Part shown: piece by piece, positions 1-7,786 of the stretch | Layout of the letters: each line of letters opens with the position of its first letter | Numbering within the stretch: the stretch's first letter is position 1 | Assembly (NCBI GenBank): GCA_007694145.1 | Contig: RECF01000055.1 | Location: 1 to 61,433 of the forward strand | From: Acholeplasmatales bacterium | GTDB lineage: Bacteria; Bacillota_I; Bacilli_A; Izemoplasmatales; Izemoplasmataceae | Direction: 5' to 3' | DNA length: 61,433 nt | Position numbers and translations under genes: made by a program | The notes under the pieces: model-generated | Database searches by the model: none | Told to the model about the DNA's origin: nothing | Seen by the model: the letters and a program-made list of their open reading frames with translations, nothing else

Positions 1-876
1 TTACGTGAGGCGCTTGACCTTGGTCCTGAGGCGTCGGTCTATCCACAGGCCGATTGGCAGTACAGTGACTATGTGACAGCCGGAGTGGTTTTGTCGCAAT
101 ACACCGTTCAATCCGATGGACGTCGTGTATACAGTCAGTTTGGCGCGGAAACCCAACTCAACTGGTGGGGCGAGTGGTTGGTCTATCTTTATCAGATGGG
201 TGGTACGTTTTACACCCCGTCTTCGCATCAGCGACGTAGTGCACTCGGTGAATCTGAAGCTTATGAAGCCACCGCGTTTTATGTCAGGAAAGCGATGGGG
301 GGGCCAGAGGAAAAGTTTGCGCCCAATGCCATTGAGTCGACACAGTTTTCTTTCCTCGGCGGCAATGTAGCGATGATCTTCGGTGGCCACATGGGTGATT
401 GGTTCAGTTATGAGGCACTCGGTTTGAACTGGGATGTTCAAGTCTTGCCCGTACCCGATGGCAGGCCTGAGGCACGGGGAGGCGAAATATCCGCCGATGC
501 TTTTGGCATTTCCGTCCGGAGTTCTCAAAAAGAAGCAGCGTTTGCATTCTTGACGTTATGGACGGGTGAAACGGGTGCGCTGGCTATGGCACCTTATGGA
601 AAAATCGGTGCTTTAAACGCCATGCAAGACTTGCTTCAGATACATGCCCCAACCGGCATGCCCGACATTGATTATACCGCCTTGTTTAGAGCGGCCGCCA
701 TCGCGGTGACGTTGCCGGATGAACAGGATTTTCCTCGCCTCATGCGTGAAGTAGTCATGGCGGAGTTGTACCGACTCATGTACACAGGACGGGGTTCTGA
801 AACCGATGTTGCCCTCGTGCTTGAGCGTATCAGGCAAGCCATTGATACGCATTACATCAATCGTTACGGTGCCTGA
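1..876 (+). CDS. Sugar ABC transporter substrate-binding protein, 3' part
   Basis: The frame is open from base 1, so the N-terminus and signal peptide lie outside the window; 291 residues remain. The sequence reads like the C-terminal half of a family 1 extracellular solute-binding protein: WGEWLVYLYQMGG, a stretch ending in FLGGNVAMIFGGHMGDW, then WDVQVLPVPDG and a typical 'AFAFLTLWTGETGALAMA' block. It should bind an oligosaccharide outside the membrane and deliver it to the two permeases that follow 46 bp downstream. The substrate cannot be read directly; the neighbouring mannan enzymes suggest manno-oligosaccharides. The family call is firm and the substrate is inference. Confidence 0.85.
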   Translation, partial: LREALDLGPEASVYPQADWQYSDYVTAGVVLSQYTVQSDGRRVYSQFGAETQLNWWGEWLVYLYQMGGTFYTPSSHQRRSALGESEAYEATAFYVRKAMGGPEEKFAPNAIESTQFSFLGGNVAMIFGGHMGDWFSYEALGLNWDVQVLPVPDGRPEARGGEISADAFGISVRSSQKEAAFAFLTLWTGETGALAMAPYGKIGALNAMQDLLQIHAPTGMPDIDYTALFRAAAIAVTLPDEQDFPRLMREVVMAELYRLMYTGRGSETDVALVLERIRQAIDTHYINRYGA

Positions 877-922
877 TCCACTAATCGATATCAAGACAGT
901 TTGATGAAAGGAGTGTCAACCG

Positions 923-1837
923 ATGCAAGGTAAGAAGAAGACGGGATCGCTTAAAAAAGACAAGCGTTACTTCATGCTGTTCAGCGGGATATCGCTCCTT
1001 GGGTTCATGCTCTTTTATCTTTATCCGATTGTCAGGACGTTGATGTTGAGTTTCACCAACAGGACACTGTTTTCTTTGTCGACGGAGTACGTCGGCATGG
1101 AAAACTATATCTATGCCTTGTCAAAAGATCCGTTGTTTTTCCATTCAATCAGACTGTCGCTCGTCTTTGCGTCAGTCAGTGGGTTGTTGGTGCTGATGAC
1201 TGCCTTGATGCTTGCAATGCTGATGAATACCCAGGTCCGGTTTATCGGTGTTTTCAGGGTTATTTACTTTCTGCCATTTATCATCCCGAGTTTTGCGGTG
1301 GGGGCTGTGTACAAAAACATGTTCGACCCGACCACCGGGGCCATCAATCGACTGTTTGAAGTATTTGGGTTTGACACGATATCTTTGTGGCATTTGTCAC
1401 CGGAATCGGCGCTGATGACCATGATTTTGATCAGTGGCTTCGGGTTTGGTGTCAAGATGCTTGTGTTTTTGGCGGCCTTGCAAGGTATTCCACGTGAACT
1501 GTACGAGGCTGCCCAAATGGATGGCGCTTCGAAAACACGCCAGTTCTACAACATCACGTTACCGCTCATCTCACCGATGCTCTTTTTCAATGTCATCTTG
1601 ATTACCATCGATGGTTTGAAAGCGTTCAATCTCGCTTTTGTCATGGGGAATGGTGAAGGTTTTCCCGCCAACTCAACGCTCCTCTTTCCCATCTATATGT
1701 TCGTCACGGCGTTCAACATGCCATTTGAACTTGGTTATGCAGCAGCGATGGCTTGGATATTCTTCCTGATCATCCTCGCCTTGACCGGCATGCACTTTTT
1801 GTTGTCGCGATACTACGTTCAGAAAGACATTGTGTGA
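923..1837 (+). CDS. Sugar ABC transporter permease, MalF type
   Basis: This 304-residue protein has about six hydrophobic segments, the first near residues 15-35. It carries the cytoplasmic EAA loop typical of binding-protein-dependent permeases (ELYEAAQMDGASKTRQFYNI, around residues 193-212), which docks the ATPase. A strong GAAAGGAG site lies about 9 bases before the ATG. It sits between the substrate-binding protein and the MalG-type permease, as in most CUT1 sugar importers. No ATPase gene is nearby, so a shared multi-system ATPase is probably used. Confidence 0.92.
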   Translation: MQGKKKTGSLKKDKRYFMLFSGISLLGFMLFYLYPIVRTLMLSFTNRTLFSLSTEYVGMENYIYALSKDPLFFHSIRLSLVFASVSGLLVLMTALMLAMLMNTQVRFIGVFRVIYFLPFIIPSFAVGAVYKNMFDPTTGAINRLFEVFGFDTISLWHLSPESALMTMILISGFGFGVKMLVFLAALQGIPRELYEAAQMDGASKTRQFYNITLPLISPMLFFNVILITIDGLKAFNLAFVMGNGEGFPANSTLLFPIYMFVTAFNMPFELGYAAAMAWIFFLIILALTGMHFLLSRYYVQKDIV

Positions 1838-1850
1838 GGGGGCGTTTAGG

Positions 1851-2717
1851 ATGAAAAGATTAAGGAAAATCCTACGCCGCCACTGGGTGTACGGACCGCT
1901 TGTCGTGTTTGCGCTTGTCGCGCTCGCTCCGTTTTATTACTTATTGATTACGGCGGTCAAGGATCTTGCGGAAGCATCGACGGAAGCGACCATGTGGCCG
2001 CGCAGTTTCGCACTCCTTGACAACATCCGTTTTGTTTTGTCTCATCCCGATTACCGGGTGGTACGCATGTTTGGCAACACGATGTTTGTCTTTGCCTTGA
2101 AGACGCTTGGGACGGTCCTGACCTGTTCATTGGCCGCCTACGGATTTGCCATGTATGATTTCCCGTTTAAACGGATTATCTTCTTCGTGTTGCTCAGTGC
2201 GATGCTGATCCCGGCTGAAATACTCGGGATTCCCATTTACGAGTTCATGGTAAACACCGGTTTGCGTGAAGTGGCCTACATCCCGCTTTGGATTGCGGCC
2301 TGGTTTGCCACCGATATTTTTATCATCTTTCTGTTTCGTCAGTTTTTCCAAAACATTCCTAAGTCACTGATTGAGGCGGCGCGGATTGACGGATACCACG
2401 AAGTCGGGATTTTCTTCCGTATTGTGATGCCGTTGCAACGGCCCGTGTTTGTCACCGTCATACTTTTATACTTCATCGGGACCTACAATGATCTTTATGG
2501 ACCAGCACTCTATGTCACCCGTCAGGAAAACTGGCTGATGGTTCACAGCATCAACATTTTTGAATCGCTTTACCGCAGCGGTTCAAGTGCGTACATCGTG
2601 CCTTGGAACTATGTCAGTGTCGCGACGCTGATTGCCATGATTCCCGTTGTGCTGTTGTTCAGTTTCATGCAAAAGCAATTTTTGCAAAGTGTTGCAGGAG
2701 TAGGTGACAAAGGATGA
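1851..2717 (+). CDS. Sugar ABC transporter permease, MalG type
   Basis: The 288-residue protein has six predicted membrane segments and an EAA loop (SLIEAARIDGYHEVGIFFRI). It is the second permease of the CUT1-type importer and pairs with the preceding gene. I start it at the ATG preceded by GAGGGGGCG; an in-frame TTG at 1830 overlaps the end of the previous gene and has no ribosome-binding site. Its stop overlaps the start of the next gene by 4 bases (ATGA), so the two are translationally coupled. Confidence 0.92.
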   Translation: MKRLRKILRRHWVYGPLVVFALVALAPFYYLLITAVKDLAEASTEATMWPRSFALLDNIRFVLSHPDYRVVRMFGNTMFVFALKTLGTVLTCSLAAYGFAMYDFPFKRIIFFVLLSAMLIPAEILGIPIYEFMVNTGLREVAYIPLWIAAWFATDIFIIFLFRQFFQNIPKSLIEAARIDGYHEVGIFFRIVMPLQRPVFVTVILLYFIGTYNDLYGPALYVTRQENWLMVHSINIFESLYRSGSSAYIVPWNYVSVATLIAMIPVVLLFSFMQKQFLQSVAGVGDKG

Positions 2718-3649
2718 CCTTCACAAAGGTGGGAACAACGATTCCCCTCGAGAAACTGCTTAATCAATACCGTCGAAACCGTAAAGTGCTCGGAACCCGG
2801 AAACTGCTGTTCACAGGTGTGAACGCGATGGATGTCTACAACATTTGCCAACCCTTTGTCTACGATGGTGACATCCTTTTACCCGGAAGAGTCGAACGCC
2901 GCGACAGTGAGATTTCTGAAGTACGCCTGTTCCGTAAGGTGTGCGTGGACACATACGAGGCGACCCGATATAGATGGCCGGATTTGCAAGATCCTTTCGT
3001 GACACAGGTCGGTGACCGTTATGTGCTTGGCGGCACCCATATCGACCATGAGGATGGAGACATTACCGCTTGGCGCACACGGGTGTTCGCCGGTAAGAGA
3101 CTTGATGATATGAAACATGTCTTCGATGCACCGCACAAGATGAAAGATGTTCGACTCGTCGAGCAAAACGGCGTCCATGTCTTCACCCGTCCGCAAGGCG
3201 GTGTGGCCGGTCGTGGCAAAATCGGGATAACTTACAGTGAGTCTCTGGATGAAATCACGACGGAGCAATTAACCTCAGCCCCGCTTCTCACACATCAGTT
3301 TACTGAGGAGAGCTGGGGGGGCGTCAACCAGGCGATTGTGCTAGACAACGGCCTGATTGGTGTTGTCGGACACATCGCGATCATGAGTCGTGGTGATGTG
3401 CGCCACTACTATGGCATGGTATTCACCTATGATCCACAAACAAAGCAGGCGAGTCGATTACGCATTATCTGCGAGCGGGCAGACTTCGGAATACAACGTG
3501 CGAAACGGCCCGATCTTGAAGATGTCGTCTTTACAGGTGGACTGATTCGTCATGATGACAGAACAGCCACCGTGTATGCGGGTGTCGGTGATGCCGGGGC
3601 CCATACATTGCGCATTCCCGATCCGTTTCTAACTGATGAAAGGCTGTGA
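2714..3649 (+). CDS. DUF1861 / MTP-1 family protein, likely beta-mannoside phosphorylase or transferase
   Basis: The 311-residue protein has no signal peptide, so it is cytosolic. It matches the DUF1861 family: FTRPQGGVAGRGKIGI near residue 155, EESWGGVNQAIVLDNGLIGV near residue 197, and KRPDLEDVVFTGGLIRHDD followed by a YAGVGDAGAHT ending. DUF1861 proteins are five-bladed propellers related to GH130. Their Leishmania relatives (MTP, GT108) make or phosphorolyse beta-1,2-mannan storage sugar. Its coupling to the permease gene suggests that it acts on imported mannosides. The family is well supported; the exact reaction is inference. Confidence 0.75.
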   Translation: MTFTKVGTTIPLEKLLNQYRRNRKVLGTRKLLFTGVNAMDVYNICQPFVYDGDILLPGRVERRDSEISEVRLFRKVCVDTYEATRYRWPDLQDPFVTQVGDRYVLGGTHIDHEDGDITAWRTRVFAGKRLDDMKHVFDAPHKMKDVRLVEQNGVHVFTRPQGGVAGRGKIGITYSESLDEITTEQLTSAPLLTHQFTEESWGGVNQAIVLDNGLIGVVGHIAIMSRGDVRHYYGMVFTYDPQTKQASRLRIICERADFGIQRAKRPDLEDVVFTGGLIRHDDRTATVYAGVGDAGAHTLRIPDPFLTDERL

Positions 3650-3653
3650 TTTG

Positions 3654-5150
3654 ATGTACTTAAGAAGAGGATACTTGATGTTGTTTTGTCTAACACTGTT
3701 TGGACTTGTCATCGCGTGTGAAGGACTGGATACGGTTGATGACCCCGATGTAGACCAAGGCACCGATCCCGATCCGGTCACGGTGGTCATCGAGCCTGTC
3801 GAGGATCACTTTGACTTTGATTTACGCAACACGCTTGAGTATACCCTTGACATCGACACGGCATCATTCTCGCATGTCCGCGGCTTGAATATTACCACTT
3901 CGGACTATCAGTTTGACGCAGGACGTCTGGTGATTGAACCGGCATTTCTAGCGCGACTTGACGCCGGAGCGCATACGCTGACGCTGGTAACCACCGAAGC
4001 GAAACAGACGTTTACGGTTCACATCCTCGACCGCAACAACCGTTACCGCATCATCAACGGTGGTTTTGAAAGTGGGGACTTGTTCGGCTGGACCGCCCAC
4101 ACCATCTTCAAGGGAGAACAAGCCATTCAGGCTTTTGTGGATGAGGGGATTCGTCCAAACACGACGTTCTTTAGTTTCGCAGCCCCTTATGAGGGTGAGG
4201 GTGATTATGTGTATGGATTCGATGATCGTGACGGCATCGACAAGGATCGCTGGAATGAACGCATCGGTCGGCTCACCTCATCACCTTTTGAACTAGGAGG
4301 ATCGGGTCATATCAGCTTCATGTTGGGCGGAGGGCGTCACACAGGGTTGCTTTTTGTCAGTGTCAGACGGTTGTCCGATGATGTGGAGATCGCCCGTTTT
4401 GGCAACACGGAGTTCAATCAGGTCCCCTATTTTCTCGAAGACGGTGAGACGGTGAATCCTGATTACCGAGAAGCCAATCTCGTCCGTTATGTTGCTAATC
4501 TTCAGGCCCATCTTGGAGAAGTATTGTACTTTGACATCCAAGATCTCGGCGGGCGTGACTGGGACCTGTTCACCTTGGATAGTTTTGAAACCTATCATGC
4601 ATCCATCCCGGTCTTTGAAGAGGCTTTCACAGCCGTGAATCTTCTGCCTGAAATTAGCGATGTTGATACACCCCCACTAGCCATGAACAACCAAGACTTC
4701 AGTGAAGGACTACAGGGTTGGCAGGTTCACGGTGAAAATACTGCCTTTTACGTTGAAGACGGTGCCCTTAAATCAAACCTTATGGGGGATGCCTCAATCG
4801 GACTCATCCGCTCACCCGCCTTCAGACTTGACCCAAGTGGCAGCGGCTTCATCAGCTTTGAGCTCGCCGCCGGACAAGGGGCGCGGTTTGACAAGGACAC
4901 ATTCGTGTCGGTGCGCGAGGCGCACACCCATCGGGAAATATTCCGCACGGCGAACACCCGAAGTGATGGCAACACGTTTATTGCGTACTTCATCGATTTG
5001 CAAGACCACCTTGGCAAGACATTGTATCTTGAAATCGTCGATAATGCGACCGGTGCATGGGATACACTCTTCATCCGTAACATCGAAACCCATTATCCGG
5101 AAAAACCGGTAATCTTGCCACCACGTCTTGCGGAAAATTTGTTGGAGTAA
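3654..5150 (+). CDS. Lipoprotein with X2-like domain and two GH32-associated-type beta-sandwich modules
   Basis: This is a predicted 498-residue lipoprotein with lipobox LVIAC (Cys22). The ATG at 3654 is chosen because GAAAGG lies 10 bases upstream; an in-frame ATG at 3636 has no such site. After an Asp-rich linker there is an X2/Ig-like domain (about residues 45-125). Two long beta-sandwich modules follow (about 133-320 and 340-485), each running from 'NGGFESGDLFGW' or 'NQDFSEGLQGW' to an ending such as 'LYLEIVDNATGAWDTL'. Such modules are usually appended to secreted glycosidases. No catalytic domain is seen, so it is probably a surface glycan-binding protein for the mannan locus. Confidence 0.7.
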   Translation: MYLRRGYLMLFCLTLFGLVIACEGLDTVDDPDVDQGTDPDPVTVVIEPVEDHFDFDLRNTLEYTLDIDTASFSHVRGLNITTSDYQFDAGRLVIEPAFLARLDAGAHTLTLVTTEAKQTFTVHILDRNNRYRIINGGFESGDLFGWTAHTIFKGEQAIQAFVDEGIRPNTTFFSFAAPYEGEGDYVYGFDDRDGIDKDRWNERIGRLTSSPFELGGSGHISFMLGGGRHTGLLFVSVRRLSDDVEIARFGNTEFNQVPYFLEDGETVNPDYREANLVRYVANLQAHLGEVLYFDIQDLGGRDWDLFTLDSFETYHASIPVFEEAFTAVNLLPEISDVDTPPLAMNNQDFSEGLQGWQVHGENTAFYVEDGALKSNLMGDASIGLIRSPAFRLDPSGSGFISFELAAGQGARFDKDTFVSVREAHTHREIFRTANTRSDGNTFIAYFIDLQDHLGKTLYLEIVDNATGAWDTLFIRNIETHYPEKPVILPPRLAENLLE

Positions 5151-5174
5151 GCAATCTGTTCCGAATGGCTAAAG

Positions 5175-5211
5175 CTTTGATTAAGTCGGTTACTTCAACC
5201 GCTTCATCAAG
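5175..5211 (+). other. Hairpin in the leader of the GH125 gene
   Basis: An interrupted inverted repeat, built around CGGTT and AACCG with outer TTTGAT and ATCAAG arms, lies between the two lipoprotein genes. No T-run follows it, so it is not a normal terminator. It could be an mRNA processing or stabilising hairpin; the role is unknown. Confidence 0.3.
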
Positions 5212-5241
5212 TAGAAATAGAACATACAAGGAGGTAGTTTT

Positions 5242-7722
5242 ATGCGTTTACGATTGATGATGTTTTTGACTCTCATGGTTTTGATGATCGGTCTGATCGG
5301 GTGTACAACCGATCCCAAGGATGACGAGGACCCTGACAACGGCATCCAAGATCCCAATGGCAATGGCACACCCAATGGCGATGACCCGGTGCCTTCAGTG
5401 CATCGCCCCGAGAATGTCGATTTATCCAGCGGTGACTTGAGTGGCTGGACGATTGCATCGGGCAACGCTTTTGATGATGCCTTTGTTTCCGATGCGCAAG
5501 TGGATACAAGTGGCCGTCCTATCGAACGCGACAGTGCGTTTTACTTTGGACATGGGGATGAAGCCCGAACCGGCGTCCTTGAATCGGCCCCCTTTGTCAT
5601 CGGCGGAACCGGCATCATGACCTTCCGTCTCGGCGGTGGATCCATGGTCCCCCTGACCTATCTTTCAGTTGTCCGGGCGTCCGACCAGATAGAACTGTAC
5701 CGCTTCGCCAATGCATCACAAGAAAGCACTGAATCAGTTTTAATAGCCTATCAGGCCGATTTATCGGCTTCATTGGGCACAGAAGTCTTTCTAAGGGTTG
5801 TCGATGACGCGGTTGCCAATGGTGGCATGATTTTGTTTGCGGACATAGAGCCCTATCACCCCGAACTGCCGCATCTTGATAGCTATATATCAGCTGAAAA
5901 CATCGCCCCAGATTTCGAAGATACCGCACTGGCACCGTATCAACTCGAAAACGGTGATTTTGCGACACGAACCCTTGCTGGTTGGACGGTCCATGGTGAA
6001 ACGGGGGTGTTTCAGGACAGCCATATCAATGCAAACGGCCGGTTATCGAACCGACCCAATGAGACCGCTGTGGGTCTGTTGCGTTCAGGTGCGTTCACCG
6101 TTGGTGGGCAAAACCTCATGTCATTCAGACTTGGTGCAACCAAACACCCGGAACTGACCTACATGGTGGTGCGTAGAGTCGGCACCAACGAAGAAGTGTT
6201 CCGTACATGGAGTGATCGCTGGCAGGATATCCATGAAGAAGCCACGCATCTTTACTATATTGATTTGCGTGCTTACGAAGGCGAACAGCTGTATCTTGAG
6301 TTTGTGGACAACGCACGCGGCGACTGGGGGCTGTTGACACTTGAGCAAGTCCGGACTCACTATACAGAACGCCCGCTTGTGACCGATGAGATCGCCGTCA
6401 ATCTGCATGCACCGTACTTGAGTGATCCACAATACACGGTGATGCGTTCCTATGTCGACCCACTCATTGCCCAGATTGAAGACGAGACCGAACGGCTGAC
6501 GTTTGAAAAGACGTTTTACTCGACACTTGATGGGTTCAGCAATCGTATCGGCAACTTCCCCTCCGTCACAGAATACCGCCGAAATGGGAACACCTTCATC
6601 ATCACCGGCGATATTCCCGCCATGTGGCTTAGGGACTCTGCAGCACAAGTGCTGAACTACTTGCAGTTCATGACCGTCGATGAGGAAGTACGCCTGATGG
6701 TCCGTGGCTTGCTCACCCAACAGTTTGAGCAAATTCGTCGTGACCCCTATGCCAACGCCTTTAATGCGGATGGCAGCGTTTGGGAGAGGAAGTTTGAAAT
6801 CGACTCCTTATGTTATCCCATATGGTTGGCGGATGAATACTACCATATCACGGGTGATGCGAGTTTGTTCGATGCGTTTTTTGAAATGACCGTCGCGCGG
6901 ATTCTCGATACGTTTGAAGCAGAGCAAAACCACGATGACGCCAACTACCGGATGGAAAGCGAGTACGATCGTCAGTTTGGAACCCACGAGGTTAATACGG
7001 ATACCAATTTGATTTGGAGCGCTTACCGCCCAAGCGATTCACCCACTTACTACAAGTTCTATATTCCCGGCAACATGTTTGCAGTAGCGACGCTAGAACG
7101 AATCGATGCGCTGATGACAGAACTCGGCCTCGATCCTGTCCTAGCTGAACGCGCCCGCATCATGGCCGCGGAAGTTCGGGCCGATATCGAACAATACGGT
7201 GTGTATCATCATCCTGAGTTCGGTCGGATGTACGCCTTTGAGGTCAACGGGTTCAACGACGATCCCCATTCACCTACAGGCAAACGATTCCGCGATATCG
7301 CCAACATTCCCAACTTGCTTTCTGCACCGTGGCTCGGATACGTGCCCCAAGATGACCCGACCTACCAAAACACCCGCGCCTTTGTACTCAGTTCACACAA
7401 TCCCTACTTCCATGAAGGTACCTATGCGCGCGGCATCGGTGATCCCCACGACATCGTCTGGCGGACACGCCCGCATGATGACTATCCTGTGCCTTGGCAT
7501 CTCGGACTTGTCATGCAAGCGATGACGACCGATGATCCCGATGAGATTCGTCTGATGGTCGATTACATGGTGAACACCACCGCTGGCACCTACGTCATGC
7601 ACGAAGGCTTTTATGCCAACAATCCAAACATTTACAGTCGGGACTGGTTTACGTGGCCAAACGCGTTGTTCGCCCATGTCTACCTGACCGAAATCATCGG
7701 TTTCAACCTGTTGGAAGACTAA
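5242..7722 (+). CDS. Secreted GH125 exo-alpha-1,6-mannosidase lipoprotein
   Basis: This 826-residue lipoprotein (Cys21) follows a strong AAGGAGG site. Two beta-sandwich modules occupy about residues 55-205 and 225-385 and resemble those in the preceding protein. The GH125 domain fills about 395-826: GDIPAMWLRDSAAQVLNYL near residue 455, WERKFEIDSLCYPIWLADEY, TNLIWSAYRPSD, IPGNMFAVATLERID and a C-terminal Y.HEG.Y...P region. GH125 enzymes remove alpha-1,6-linked mannose from non-reducing ends with inversion. It should trim mannan or N-glycan cores at the cell surface. The family is very clear; I did not assign the catalytic pair. Confidence 0.93.
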   Translation: MRLRLMMFLTLMVLMIGLIGCTTDPKDDEDPDNGIQDPNGNGTPNGDDPVPSVHRPENVDLSSGDLSGWTIASGNAFDDAFVSDAQVDTSGRPIERDSAFYFGHGDEARTGVLESAPFVIGGTGIMTFRLGGGSMVPLTYLSVVRASDQIELYRFANASQESTESVLIAYQADLSASLGTEVFLRVVDDAVANGGMILFADIEPYHPELPHLDSYISAENIAPDFEDTALAPYQLENGDFATRTLAGWTVHGETGVFQDSHINANGRLSNRPNETAVGLLRSGAFTVGGQNLMSFRLGATKHPELTYMVVRRVGTNEEVFRTWSDRWQDIHEEATHLYYIDLRAYEGEQLYLEFVDNARGDWGLLTLEQVRTHYTERPLVTDEIAVNLHAPYLSDPQYTVMRSYVDPLIAQIEDETERLTFEKTFYSTLDGFSNRIGNFPSVTEYRRNGNTFIITGDIPAMWLRDSAAQVLNYLQFMTVDEEVRLMVRGLLTQQFEQIRRDPYANAFNADGSVWERKFEIDSLCYPIWLADEYYHITGDASLFDAFFEMTVARILDTFEAEQNHDDANYRMESEYDRQFGTHEVNTDTNLIWSAYRPSDSPTYYKFYIPGNMFAVATLERIDALMTELGLDPVLAERARIMAAEVRADIEQYGVYHHPEFGRMYAFEVNGFNDDPHSPTGKRFRDIANIPNLLSAPWLGYVPQDDPTYQNTRAFVLSSHNPYFHEGTYARGIGDPHDIVWRTRPHDDYPVPWHLGLVMQAMTTDDPDEIRLMVDYMVNTTAGTYVMHEGFYANNPNIYSRDWFTWPNALFAHVYLTEIIGFNLLED

Positions 7723-7786
7723 AGGTATCACCACGCGTACAGGCGGAATGTACGTAGACTTGAAAACTATAGCATGAAAGGAGTGT

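Noticed and set aside
6121-6732. 203-residue open frame on the minus strand
   Set aside because: It lies wholly opposite the GH125 gene, whose reading frame has clear family motifs, and has no ribosome-binding site.
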